Below, piece by piece: positions 45,505-58,572 of a stretch of DNA of 64,000 nucleotides (position 1 is its first letter; each line of letters begins with the position of its first letter). This DNA comes from Daldinia sp. FL1419. Its lineage: Eukaryota > Ascomycota > Sordariomycetes > Xylariales > Hypoxylaceae. The notes beneath the pieces are model-generated. The model was given only the letters and a program-made list of their open reading frames with translations. It did no database searches and was not told the origin of the DNA. Where the stretch lies: positions 62,001 to 126,000 of the forward strand of contig MU623350.1 of assembly GCA_025201765.1 (NCBI GenBank). Reading direction: 5' to 3'. The position numbers and the translations under genes are program-made.

Positions 45505-47330
45505 CAGACCAATAGTCACGTGTCTTACATACGGGCTGAATATGAAAAGCATGGAAAGCTATTCTTGGTTTGGACGACATAAACCTATGGGTTTCCTAAT
45601 ATTCATGTAGTCATGATAGTTAGTAAATGTGGTGGCTCAAAATATAGGTAGTTATGCTGAGCACGAATTCACCGTCTCGCGGCTGGGATTGGTAGAAAGA
45701 TTCGGGCTATGTTGATGATCGTTAGTCAGTTGTGACACCCCGTAGCATGGCACTTTGCGTGGTATTAAGCATGGCATTCGGATTCGGGTTGCAACGCAGG
45801 GCGTCACTTGTGACCAACAGGATGACATGGGCTGCATGAGCTGCATGGGGTATTTTGTGACTAATCGGAATCTTGAATTTATCGGCATGCGATGATTCGC
45901 GTGCATCGCAAATGCAATACGGTGGATCGACCACAGGATCTCCGGGCCTAAATCTCGTAGGGCTGAGAGACGCTTGTCACAAACACGCAAGAAGATGCCG
46001 AATGATTATTGGTGACCGGGGGTATTGCTAGTGGAGTAAGTTTAGAGAATTGACGGGTTACCGAGCTATGTATGTTGTATGTACTTAATAAGCAACCATG
46101 TGCGATCAATAATTGGGCCCTTCAGCCGCTGATGTGACAGGCGAAAAGTAAAGAGCATAAAAGGAGGCGCCGCGGGGGAGGGGAGAGGAGGGGTGATAAA
46201 AGCGCCGACTCGCATCTCGTTTTACCGCGGCTATGATGGCAACCTAGATAGATAGATACCTATATTCCAGGGTTGCAGGCAGCATACTTCCACACATAAA
46301 ATATAGGTATTTCCCTTGTTATACCCAATATGCATATATAAGTACCTAGGTAGATAGGTATACATATACGTGTAGTAAGCAATAGAGACAAGGCCCCTGG
46401 ACGAAAGATTAAAAAAAACCTTTTACCCGAGGCATGATCGAGATAAGTATCTTGATGAAATAGTGCATACCTAGGTATACATAGTAGAATGTCACATATC
46501 TATGTCTTAGATCGACCGATCACGTACATAGAGCTCCTTCTTTTTCAAAGGTCCTAAACCAAGATGAATCCATGAATTAGACGATGTGATGTTACTTGAT
46601 GTAATAAGTCTCGGCAAGGACTATATCGGGGTATATGAGAGAGATTGAATATGATACCGGAACTGTATAAATCAAGCGGTCAGGGACTGGGGGACAAGAG
46701 GTCCGAAAATACTGTAGTACACTGTAACATGGCTGCAGTGGCAGTGTTTCTTTGCTTTCCTCAAAAAGCACTCACTGGACAGGAGATCCCGACACTGTTC
46801 TGATTCGCCTTTTGCCTCCAAGAGAGACTCGTGCTAGAGATCATCGTTTTCCCCTTGCCCGTCGTCTAGGCTTGCGCGTCCTTACGACGTAGCAGGTTAC
46901 GACATCGCTAGGATCGGAGAAAGGCAGAAAAGAAAGAAAAGGGAGGGATGAAAAACATGGCGAACCAAATACCGATGGCAGAGGCGGTGTAGTTGGTCCA
47001 ATTCAAACGAGGGGCAGGGGGGAGGGAAAATTAAGTGATCATGGAGACAGAAGAAAAAAACTTGCTCTCTAGTGCTATAGCAAAGAAGATGTCTGATACG
47101 AGGAGATCGGGATTGGAATCCAGGTACCTGGCAAGCCTCGTTGAAGCTATGAAGTTAGTGGCAAGGCTGACAGGTATGAAGCTGTTACTAATCGGCCGGA
47201 CATAGTCGCAAATAGATAGTAATGATTCAGGCTTTCAGCCGACTGCCATCTAAGATAGTACCGAAGAATGAAGACCATCAAGATAGGTTGAGAGACTAGA
47301 GAATCTAGTGGCCACACCATTTTTGCTATA

Positions 47331-47384
47331 TTGTTGCCATCTTGTTGCCATCTTGTTGCCATCTTGTTGCCATCTTGTTGCCAC
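47331..47384. repeat. 11-bp tandem repeat TTGTTGCCATC, about 5 units
   Basis: Four exact units of TTGTTGCCATC and a fifth ending in CAC. It makes an apparent frame rich in W-Q-Q-D on the minus strand, which is therefore not a gene signal. Confidence 0.95.
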
Positions 47385-48560
47385 ATTCCAACCATAACAT
47401 AGAGATGAACCCAGCCTATCATACCGCCGTATGAGGGAGAGCAAAGTGCATCAGGGCGACGTAGGAATAAAATGAACGTATACGTGCGTACGTGAACGCC
47501 TCCTAATATGTAGGTACTCAATGTATGTAAGAGAAAGTTGCCGTTGTAAGACAAAATAGAGAATGACACATGCAAGATGGATGATGCTTAGACACCTAAG
47601 ATTAAGGTGAGATGTAAATAAGGTGGTAGGGTAATAAGGTAGTAAGGTGGATGATTAGAGTTGTGGGGTTTGGCAGCAGTGGTCGATGGTAGAGCGATGG
47701 ATGTAGGCTGCATGTAGGTTGCATGTAGGCACCTCCTTCCCGCATTCTGTACGAACATACCCGTCCTATCCAATAATAATTGGAAGTTGCAAGTTAGATC
47801 TTCTGTATCTAAGGAGGTGGATGAGTAGGCACCTCCTAGGATTAGATGTTGTTACATCGCACTTGTCCAAGAGTTATAATTTACATAATTATAGCAAGCA
47901 CCTGCTTTGAGAAGGTAACTACCTCATACATATTGAAGAAGCAACCTTGAAAATGGTCTAACATCCATAGTAAGACCATGTAGTTACCCTTATTAGACTT
48001 CAAAGTTGCAGGTGGTAGGTCAGGACCTGGAGAGGTAGGACCTGAAGAGGTATTGTACAGTAGGTACGCAGGTACACATGTAGGTACCTATTGACTCAAA
48101 ACAGGGTCCAGCACCTAGCCGATATGTGCTCAGCTGAAAAGAACTTGCTCTATGCCCGCCGCATCCACTACGCCCATGCTGTTAGGCGGCGTCAATGGGA
48201 CCCTGATAGGCCTATGTTCTTGCTGCAAAGTTTCGCCCCCAAGCTACTAAAGCTACTAAATGGCCTAGACGACCCGGACGGTCTCAATGGCCGCTTATTC
48301 GACGGCCGCTATTTTTCGTGTCTGTCCACCTACCAATCTATCTAAGGTTAGATTATTATTTATTATTATTGTTATTGTTATTAATAATATTATTATTTTA
48401 TTATTTTCAAGATTCGCTCATATTCACTTACGGATGTAAACAAGATCTAGCACCCAGCATCGAATGCCAGCGGCACTTGTAATGCCGTCCACCTTGTTTG
48501 TTTATCCACTGGTATTAAGGACTGTGCCGCTCTTTTACATGAGAACATCTCGCTTACTAT

Positions 48561-48600
48561 TCGTCTGCTCGTCTGCTCGTCTGCTCGTCTACTCGTCTAC
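48561..48600. repeat. 8-bp tandem repeat TCGTCTGC/TCGTCTAC, 5 units
   Basis: Three TCGTCTGC units followed by two TCGTCTAC units, without interruption. Confidence 0.93.
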
Positions 48601-51600
48601 TATGTACTTCTTTTTGTTTGTTCGGCTTTGTAGATCCCCACTTGCAAATTCAAGGTTACAAATTTGAAGGCATGGCCAAGGTTATGGTCAGGTATGCGAG
48701 GTATGCAAGGTATGAAAAGCATGCCGGCGTCTCAAGGAGAAAGAAGAGACGATACATCATTGGACATCTTTACCTTGTTTTCCCGCAGTATTTCTAAAAA
48801 GGTCATATCAAAAGCACCATTGACATGCAAGAAACACGTAAGGAACGGGCTTGTATTGTACAACACGTGCTGTGCAATAGAGCGCCTCGGCCTCCTTGTG
48901 TGTAGATTGCCGCCCTACGAGTCTCGTGTTCTACCTCGCTATCGTCTAATAACCGAGAACAAGGGCAACAAAGGAGAGCAAGGGGGAACCCAGGGGCAGT
49001 GCTTCAAATCTTTCGCGGGTCATTTTCTCCACGTACCACATCGTTCGTCTTCTTGTCTTAGGGTAACTTTCCCATCAAGACGGGTTCCCATTTTTATTTT
49101 TTATTTTTTTTTGTTCCCTTCCATTCTCCCTAACGCCAATGGCATTCGTCTCGTTACAACCCCGGGTCCTCGCTCCGCCGGGGATCGACTTAAACCAGGT
49201 TTGCTAACGCGGCGTAGGGCTCACCTCAGCTGAACCCGTTCACCACCCAGACCGTCTACGTACAAGATAGGGCTAGTGATGCGAGGCTAACTCATTCCAG
49301 AAGTAGTCTCGCAACGAATCCCTGGTGGTTTGGTCGTTGATCAAGCAAAAGAAAGAAAAAAAATTCGACAGATCCCCTAAAAGCCCTTGTTAGCTATCAA
49401 ACAAGTTCACATTTCCTCCCGAATTAAGTATGCTGACCATCTTTTATTAGTATTCTAGTTCTAGTACAAAATTTTATTACATAGTAGAGAACATCGCCAT
49501 CAATGATTCTAAGGATTAAGATTGGTCGCGCTACCTAACTCCGTACCGAAGATTTCTCCAATACGGCGCTTTTATAAAGAGTCTCGACCGTTATACTCAC
49601 ACACACTTCTAGTGCCTACGTAGCACCATGCCAGCTATCCACAGCTATCCATAGCCTTGTGCCTCCAGGATTAGGTGCATGTCCAGACATCAAATATGGA
49701 TATAGGAAACCGCCTAGACCTAGTATGCTCACATGCCGTGCATATTTAGGGCATAGACCCTGAATTTTACGCTTCCCGGTCCTCCTATTGGGTCCCGGTT
49801 CAGCTGCGTCAACCAGAACAAGTACCTCTATGCATATAATTGCTAGCCATCTACCTAGGTATTCAAAGCATATGGGAGTACTCCGTGACACGGGCCATCA
49901 CCTTCTCATGCACCTCTCTATCTTATTACCAATTAAGGAGGTATACCTGGTAGAACGGCTACCGTCCCTAATTACCGTATCAATAGCTAGCGCCTACGGG
50001 ACAAACGCTTAAGCTCGGGCGTTACGATACGTGCGTCACTGATGAGATACCTTAGGTACTCACTATCGTACCTGTGTAACAAGAATCAGGTTGAAGGCGT
50101 CCCAGTCTTGCCAAGAACTGCTCATTACCTCTCTTATATCATGGAATTTACTCAAGTGTACACGCAAGACGGAAGGCAACTCCTAATAACAAGCCAAGTT
50201 AACTTGAAAACTTCCAACAAGCTCCACAACACTCCACATAGGGTCAAATACAAAAGTCCGCACTTGTCAAAAAGTCTTATTGGAGCTTGTTGAAGAATAG
50301 CAGGGATCACCATCTTAATTTGTTCGATTCCAGCTAACATGCTGATTTTCTACCTCCCGCCGCCTCATTCTCCATCTCATCCTAGACCTTGATTACACTA
50401 ATATTCTTACCTCGTCTCGTGCTCCCTTGTCCACCGAAGTGCCCGGACAGATCCCGACTGACGGCTAAGCTTACGGCGTAATTCCGTGCCTCAGATAATT
50501 TCATCAACTACGCGATACAGAGTATGGCCCAACCTAGTCTTTGAGCCCCAGTTTCATATGCACAATGAATGGTTTTGTTATCGTGCAGCATGACGGCATC
50601 AGAGGCGTTGGCTCCAATAAGTAGATATCGTTTTACCCTAATCCGCGAGTCTTTTCGCTTGTATAATCTATGTATAATCTATCAACGTTTACGCCCAGTA
50701 CATTCACCACTTATACAATCTAGCGTTTGACGGCTCGTCCTACATAGACCCGGCCCGCCGTTTTCGCCTTGATGTGACAAAGTACCTGGGTAAGTTACAG
50801 TCACCTAATGACATATACGGCTTCTCTTATACGGACCCGAAGAGGCAAGCCGCCAGGTCACTCGTGTCTCCTCAATTGAGGCTGACTGACGAAGATGGCG
50901 GGGCCTCAAAGAGGAAAGTACTTAGCTAGGTACTCACACATTCACTCCCTCTCCACCCACACTCACACCCTCCCCAGACGCTCGGGCTGTTTATTTTCAT
51001 GATTGTATGTACTTCCTCTGTAGATGGCCCTTGTCACCAAGTCCCGTCAAGTTGTGTCTTGGTAAATGGGACCTTGATTCAATGTAGCAATGTAGCAGTA
51101 CTAGCTCTAGGTAACGCCTGTATAAATCTCTCCCCATCTCCCGCCTTTAGCTTCTTTAGATCCTTCAGCAGTATCAAGGGCGCTTATATTACGTTTACTT
51201 CTACGTCTAAACTATCAACTAGGTAGCTCCGCAATAGTGTGGTTATGTCGTGGTTGTAAGCTCGAGATTTGACTATAAAGACTTACCTCCACTCCAGCGT
51301 TCTCCCTCTACTCTATCCGGACGCGAGTGACCTTATCTCCCCGGCCCTCGTTTTAGGACCCCAACTTGTAAGCTGCCGGTCGAGCCTTGTTTATTGAAAC
51401 CCCATGACCTACAGAGCGACCGCGAGATATTCATCATCTACTTACTAAGTCATCAAGTTCCTACACATCTGTACATACGCACACTCCCTCCCCTGGTCTG
51501 CGAGCCGGGCCGCTTTATGCCACCCGCACATACTTCATGGTATGCTTGATATCGAGGCCAAACACGCCGAGCAAAGCGAGAATCCTTGCTCAGTCCTTAC

Positions 51601-51732
51601 GTTGTCCCGATCGACATCCCGGTCCACTCTCCGAGCTTCCACCTACTGGTACAAGATACATACATCGGTGAAGGCCCGACCCCAGACGGCACAGAAAACA
51701 CATCTGATTATTAGTTTCCCTAATAAGAAAAC

Positions 51733-52683
51733 ATGCCCGCTGTCAATCTCCCTCTGCAGCAGACCCACGGTACTTTATATACAGTACCGGGGACCCATCT
51801 GCGGCTCTTCACCTTCTTAGGATTCACTTCCCTCGGCGTACTACTCCTACTACTACTATTCAAGAGAAGATATAAGTCATACCCCCCTACTTACACTAGC
51901 CTGCTGGATGCCAGCTCCACTACTCTGCAGAGACATTGGATTTCAGAGAAGTCACGCGGAATCTCCCTCCAGAACGAGAACATGTCGGTAAACCAGTCGT
52001 CAGGAGTTTCTCCGCTGTCCACAGCTGGAAACTTAGGTGAAGGGGAAAAGAAACATAATCAGGACATGCCCAAGAACCGAGAAAGCAGTGATGGACACCA
52101 GGGGGATATAACATCTCCCGTGAGCATAGACGCAGGCATGCCATTGATCCTCAAACCCGGCCCACCGCCGCCGCCGCCGCCACCGCTAACACCACCTACT
52201 CTCTTAACAGGGGTTTATAGTTTTCAGGACCGCCGGCTAAGCGTTACAGCTTCTACCATGGGTGATCTGGATATGAGCTTCTTTCACCAGCCGAATCCAG
52301 ATTATACCTTATCGCCTTCACCGGAATCAAGTACAACTGCGTTAGCCCATGGTCAAGGTTCTCCTTCTATCCCAAGAAGAAGGTCTTACACGAAGATGTT
52401 GCCTCTCACGCCGGTGCATACAGACTCGGGACACGACGGGTCATCCTTCTCGCCTAGCTCGTTTCCATCTTCGAGCCCGATCTTGCCCCTTGCGCCACAT
52501 GAATCGCTCGATTCCAGGGAGATCGATGTCAAGGGCGAGATCGTCTCGGTGATGGACGATTCAGGCGCCGGTTGGAAACGGCATACGCGAGTATATGGTG
52601 GAGGTGTTTGCTTGGCTTGCCTAGCTTCCGGCAGCCAGGGAGGATTTTACGGCGATAATGTCCCCCTCGAGCATCGTCGTTAG
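51733..52683 (+). CDS. Single-pass membrane protein with conserved fungal C-terminal motif
   Basis: An intronless gene of 316 aa. Residues about 24-43 (LFTFLGFTSLGVLLLLLLFK) form one membrane helix followed by KRRYKS, which fixes the long C-terminal part on the cytosolic side by the positive-inside rule. The cytosolic part is Ser/Pro-rich and mostly disordered, with a polyproline stretch (LKPGPPPPPPPPLTPPTLL), a possible SH3 or profilin target, and SPSIPRRRSYTKMLPLTPVH, which looks like a kinase site and basic patch. The end is compact: GWKRHTRVYGGGVCLACLAS followed by GGFYGDNVPLEHRR. I believe this end occurs in uncharacterised proteins of many ascomycetes, which argues for a real gene; a function is not known. 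The two cysteines (CLAC) might bind metal or be lipidated. The region upstream is long and CT-rich. Confidence 0.82.
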   Translation: MPAVNLPLQQTHGTLYTVPGTHLRLFTFLGFTSLGVLLLLLLFKRRYKSYPPTYTSLLDASSTTLQRHWISEKSRGISLQNENMSVNQSSGVSPLSTAGNLGEGEKKHNQDMPKNRESSDGHQGDITSPVSIDAGMPLILKPGPPPPPPPPLTPPTLLTGVYSFQDRRLSVTASTMGDLDMSFFHQPNPDYTLSPSPESSTTALAHGQGSPSIPRRRSYTKMLPLTPVHTDSGHDGSSFSPSSFPSSSPILPLAPHESLDSREIDVKGEIVSVMDDSGAGWKRHTRVYGGGVCLACLASGSQGGFYGDNVPLEHRR

Positions 52684-53279
52684 CCACCAGGACGTCCAAC
52701 GAAAATCGCAGGACCAAGTTGGAAGCCCAGCAGAGAAGGACCTTCGAGAAACTCGCTTGTCCTGACATACTGAGGCGTGAGCGGCATCCCGGAGGAGCCG
52801 GAGGAGTTCCGATGGATATTTTTATTTTATTTTTTTAAGACGGTTGGCCAGGCTAGGAATTACGACGCGTCCACCCCGAGCTAGGACCTAGATCTTCATT
52901 CCCTAGAGCGTTCTGGGGCAGCGATTCTACGCATTTTCGAGGTGACTTTGACAAATCATTTTCTCTCTGCCTAGGGCGGCTTTTTGGGGGGGGGGGGGGA
53001 GAAAAGGATATACCTGTTTTACGATATTGGTAACTGGGATTGGGGAGAACGGTGCTATTTTGCTCACGTCTGTTACGACCATTTCTTTGTTCCTCTCTTC
53101 TGCCCATGTATATACCTCTATGTCTCCCGACAGATCAACTCCGACTCCGCGTTATTTAGAGTCATCAGCTTGCAAGATTTCCCACATCGATAAAAGTCCT
53201 TTTTTCCCTTTTCGTCTAGCTTTTACCTTTACCTCCTCCACGTGTTGCCGGATTGTCAAGGGAATTATTGCTGTTTTTC

Positions 53280-53312
53280 TTCTTTTTTTCTTTTTTTTTT
53301 AAAAAAAAAAAA
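53280..53312. repeat. Homopolymer junction, T-run into A-run
   Basis: Interrupted T tracts pass directly into an A run of about a dozen bases; such a site could fold back and is prone to sequencing and replication error. Confidence 0.85.
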
Positions 53313-55931
53313 CCAAAACCCTCCCCAAAAAACCCAAATCCCTCGCTTACTCCGTGGAGTGGCTTCGGTCATGCCGGGTGTTCTGAGTTTAGTGCCGCGG
53401 CGCGTTATTTGTTCGCGAAGAGAACGGCTGTGTTGGTTTTCAGGATAGGGCTCAGCCACCTTTGAATCAACGTCGAAACAATTTGATTTATGCGAAGAGT
53501 TTTGTGCTACTAAGTCAGTATCGGCAATATCGACGCCGCCTGCATTAACTCTGCAAAACACAAAGGCCCTTTTTTGGACTTTGGTCTTCGGTGTATTTTG
53601 ATATGGATCCCCCCCATGGCAACCCACAATCTCTAAGTACTCAGGAGAAGCTGGTTGTCGTGTTAGTAGGTGCTTACTTTAGGCAGATACAATTCGTACG
53701 ACTGTAATTTCGAGGCGAGTATTTCCCGGATGGCATCGTGCACATCGTTTTACAAGTGCGAGGTGATCGGCCCGTAAACTCGTTAATACGAAAAGCCGAT
53801 TTGCTAGGAGGTACGCTGTGAAGCAATCCCGTCTGTCCGAAATGCGCAGAGAGCGAGCAGGTCTGAGCTCTACTTGACGAAAATGTGACCGCTCACCGAT
53901 CATCCAAATAAGGAATAGGAGAACAGGGGAACAGGGGAACAAGGGAGTAGGACAGCCCCATGTCCCCGCGTCATGCTTCCCAACGGGTTTAGGGCTGAAT
54001 CTTAGGTACATTAGAATATGCAACGTCTGCACAGGACCCGGGCCCCCTTGCATCTGTGTGCTTGAAAGTCTCACAAGCACATAACCCCTGCGTTGATCAC
54101 GTCCAGTCTCTTCCGGTCTCCTGTCGCTCGCCTATGGAAATACGTTAACCCTTCTGGCTACTATCAAACTCCACGGTCCAGCCTTGGCGGTGGGCCGTTT
54201 CCCTGTCACGACCGAGGAGGATTTCGCCTGGTTGACCGAGGGATCTCACGTCATATCACATAGGCGTCTCCAGGATCCAAGCCAGGGTTCGCACAATGCG
54301 ATACCCGCGCGCACCTTCCATATGGGATGACTCCGGTCTTGGAAGGAAGATTTGACTGTACGATTGTCACTTGAGATCTTAGATAGAAGCCCAGACCAGA
54401 TATCCAGAGCCAAAGTAAATGCTTGAAATCCTTCACTACTATGAGGTCAAGGCATTACTTCTAGGACAGGCATGGTCAAGGATCACCTCGATTGTAACCT
54501 CAGCACAAGATACCCAGGGTTGGTTACTCTAGTTCAAGTTTATTCAGCCATGCGGGAAGGGAAGCCCACTGCACGATGATCCCCCGAGAGTAATATGCAA
54601 AGTTCATGCAGTGTGCCGCAGCTCGGCATTGCGGCTCAAGAAAGTAAATCTGTTTATGTCGATCCACTTACAATACGGAATATACACGGCTGCGCCATCA
54701 ACTAACATAATAGACTGGGTCGATCGAGGTCCATGATATCTTACCCCCATGACTCGGTATCGCCGTGGGACTCCGATCAACTACCCTTGAGGCGCAATAC
54801 ACGCGCGGCTTTATTTAATTTGCACTACCACTCGTTCCCAAAGCGGCCTTCGGTTTATATTTTCCCCAGAGGACCTAAAGCCGACATGGCCTATTCGGGC
54901 CCTTTCTAGCAAGGTGCTTACCGACTCGGTGCAAGAGGAATAGCTCGACAGGTAACCTCCTATCCCACAGATCTCAACTACGGCATGTTCATTCCATTAT
55001 AGAAGGTAGTTTCTCGTCATCCCGCCTGTGGTACTCCCTGATCGCAAGAAATAAATACCTACCTAGGTATCTATCCGGATACCTAAATCACGGAAGGGCA
55101 ACCACATCCTAGTCGAGCCAATCTATGGAAACCCCTATTTCTTCTCGGATCTACTTTAAGCCTCGCGAGCCAGCTAGGCCTGTCAAATAAAATCTCTATC
55201 CTAGGGTTGGAACTGCGGCCACCTCACGGCAATAATCATCGACTAGGCAGGTACCTAGGACGTAATAGGCGGCCTAGATGTAACGTTCCGATAGTGTGTA
55301 TAGAGACGACCTACATACGTACACGTCGTAACGATGGCGTGTGAATAGATATAGATATGTGTTAGTGGCGAGTCTATCAAAGTTGGAAGTCTAGACCGAG
55401 CGTCCCAAGGCGTGGGAGGAGTGGTTCTCATGAGCCCAGTATCCTAAGATATGCGATGACAAATCCAACGAGTGAATCCTATGATAGATCACTTGAGAGT
55501 GTGTCATAAGAGGATAGGCTTATTAATATAATGCTGTAACGTCTACATAAGTTGCCCCTTTACGCGCAAGACTTACGACTCCCATGATCTAAGTAGGTAC
55601 CTACTTAAATGTTCCACGCCACCCCAAGGCAGCACTGACACTGAATAAATACCATGGGTTTCAGGTATCCAATAACTAAGATTCAATATATATCTCCTCG
55701 GAAAAGAGCATGGTTCCAGTATACGTATCGGATGCTCTGGTATCTCGTATAGTACTTCACGCCGTCACGAACGTGAAAAGTAGATGTAGAATTATTAGGG
55801 TGCTCGATCATGCGCCCCGAAAATGAGTCACGATAGATAGATAGGACTCCAACTCCCTACTACACAGACAGGGTGTCATTAGGAATATTTCAAATCAGAT
55901 AGTAGACATATTTGTCGATTATCCATCTATC

Positions 55932-55963
55932 CATTCATTCATTCATTCATTCATTCATTCATT
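55932..55963. repeat. (CATT)8 microsatellite
   Basis: Eight CATT units in an AT-rich, gene-free stretch. Confidence 0.9.
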
Positions 55964-58572
55964 ATCAACCGTTAAGCTTTAACTAGCAGAAGGACGCCTC
56001 CAAATGTTAGAGAACCTTGATAGCTGAAATCAACAGATTAGTTTCGTTTTGACTTTACGGTTGTTTTCGACTACCTACGTAGGCGAATGCAAAAGCCAGT
56101 GCTCAGGCGGCGTCGTCGTCATATACTAGGATATACGCCCTTGAAAAGAAAACCAACAGAGCAATAATACGATATACTACTACGGGCAATAATTTAGTTA
56201 GTACAGACTAATAATTTGCCCCTGATGGCTTAGCTACCGATTTATACACGATCGCGTACTCTTTTTTAAGGTGAAAATTATTACGTCGTTATTTCTATAA
56301 AGCATATGACGTCTTAATTTCAAAGAATCCCAAGCTTACCTTCACGGTTTATTATCCAATTACGCGGACAACCCTAGTCTAACGGCCGGTTCTCCAGCGA
56401 TACCGTAGGCTGCGAGTGTCGTTCTACTGCGCTAGTGTGAGATGGGTTGGTAAACTCCTAGTAGATAGACATCGCGGCGTTTAAATGACGAAGCAAGGAC
56501 TTTGAGTCAATATGTCACGGAGCTTAATACCAGCTAGTCGCTATACACCGAGTCATATAGGGAGGTTACTGAAGGTGGATAGTAGTAGGAACTAGAAAGT
56601 TTCTTCGATTAAATACCTAGGTTAGGTATGTATCTAGGCCTAATAGTAGCTAGACAGTTGTTACCATATAACAGTATAATATGCTGAAAGCTACTCTGAA
56701 GATGTTGACTATATATCACCGAGGACTGCTTGGTTACCAGGTAATTCTTAAGCTCCTGAAATGGTTCAATCAATACCGCGCGAGCTAATAGGGCCTTAGA
56801 TGGTTCGAGCTCGGTCTATATGTAGGGTCTTGTAGTTCTACAGTTAGAGTCCCTTGCGAAACAATGAAGTTGCTTCCCACGCTTCTTGGCCCGTCTCGTG
56901 ATACCCCTTACAGTTCATGTAACGAAATAGTATTAAAGTTAATAACCGCTATCATTCGGCCCAATGGATAAGGAATCAATTAGCCGTCGTCCCAAATAGG
57001 TATGCGAAGAGAAACGAGTGGATGTCTAATGATAGTGCTTAACAACAAGCTGGGGGGACGTTGGTTACTAGCACATGTCAGAGGCAACCCTTATTCTAGT
57101 TGAGAACTAACCGCCGTGTCATGGGACAGACCGAGGAGCGAGGGACCGGCTAAGAGACCTGACACACCGGAAATTTCTTTGTCATGCTAGAATATAAGGA
57201 GAGGAGACAAATCCTTGGTACATCTCTCATCTGGGAAACACCTGGCCAACGTAGGTTGGGTGGCCGACTACGTACCTACCTAGATACCTATGTAAAGGAT
57301 ACATAGACATCACCTGTTATCTAGTATCAGAAGCGTTTGGTTTATGTAATAATAATAATGTTAGAGAATAATGGAAAGAATAGTGTGTCGTTACTAGTCG
57401 TGAACGAACGAGTAGCATGAGACTTCTATTTGTTAATATCTGGGTGGGTACCTATGGTGCCTGAACTTACTACAATGTAATTAAGCAATATAGGTTGGCT
57501 TTATAGCCGCGTATTTATAGCCAAAGATATTATAAATATGTGTGCTACTTAGTTAGGTAGGTACCTATATCTATCAGCTCCTGACGCAAGCCTTACTGGG
57601 CCGAGGGTCTTGATATTATCTCAGATAGCTGTTCGAGTTGAACGCGAATCACTATTGATATTCCTGTCTAGTTTACTAATAGGTCTTGAATACTTCTAGG
57701 GCATCCCTTGGATTGTGTTTACGATATGATATCGGAAAAAGGGGGTAATCTTCATGCTCGTCGATTCTCACGGAATCGTTGCAAGGGCGGGATTGGGTTC
57801 TGATAGAAAGATAACAATGACTATGGCGTAATGAACAATATATCGATATTAGATTCCGGCTATATCTATAATATCTAAGTTAGAACCGGTTAGTTAAGTA
57901 GATGTGGGTGTTCATGAAGATATATGCGAAGGCTCTAACCTAGACTGCTTGTCAGCTGTGAACCCTCTTGTATGGTAATAGCTTATAAGTTTATTAACGC
58001 GCCCCCCGCTATGTTCTTCGTAACGTTATAAATACTATCCTGATGAATCTTTCTAGTGGATATCCTAATATTCTTTTTTCTCTTGGAACTACCTGGACGA
58101 GGGGGGTTATTGTGGACGATTGAACACATCCCATCTGTCGTTGTCCTTTGATATCACGTGTTAATTGTCAGATGCGAGAGTGTTTTGGGTGTCCGGTATG
58201 TGCTTGGGAACTGTTATAAATAAGATGTGTGTGTGACAACGGAAATATAATCACTACATGGTCGGGTAGCACGCAGCCTTGCCGGTTATCAATGTATCGG
58301 CCAAGATAATGAGAGATATTAGAGGGCCTCGAGCACGTGGAATTGGCAGCTTATTACTGTACGGCTCGATTCGATTACTTGCAGAAGCCCCCCCTCCCAG
58401 GGCCGACCCCAGGACCAAGCTCTCGCTCCAAGTCTAGGAATCTAATGTTCTACATACGTGCCTTAAGTGGCTCGCCGTAGTGCCAATCGATTGGGAAGTC
58501 TTAAGCCACCGTCCGCTTGGCTGCCGTGTGGGCGGACAAATAGGAGGCGTGAGCACGGATTTGCCACGACCG

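Larger units (their letters stand above)
45461..51732. other. Gene-poor region of about 6.3 kb with several short tandem repeats
   Basis: No gene is supported. It holds the hexamer repeat (45463-45504), the 11-mer repeat (47331-47384), an 8-mer repeat (48561-48600) and many AGGTA runs. The longest open frame (48694-49233, plus) shows no domain. The last 1.2 kb before 51733 are CT-rich and probably hold the promoter and a long leader of the membrane-protein gene. Confidence 0.5.
52684..58572. other. Gene-poor region of about 5.9 kb
   Basis: The left end is the 3' region of the membrane-protein gene. A G-run (52985-52999) and a poly-T/poly-A junction (53280-53312) follow, and a CATT repeat lies at 55932-55963. 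From about 55.0 to 58.3 kb the DNA is AT-rich and closed in all frames, with scattered AGGTA runs (55048-55085, 57272-57295, 57554-57575). No gene is supported. Confidence 0.5.

Noticed and set aside
47147..47575. 142-codon minus-strand frame with W-Q-Q-D repeats
   Set aside because: The repeated amino acids come from the 11-bp tandem repeat; no gene signal besides that.
48694..49233. Plus-strand frame of about 180 codons
   Set aside because: It starts in a short GGTATG repeat, is rich in low-complexity stretches and has no domain.
50300..50345. tRNA-like word GTTCGATTCC
   Set aside because: No acceptor stem, D-arm or anticodon arm can be paired around it. I found no convincing tRNA or rRNA gene in the window, but I could not run a covariance search.
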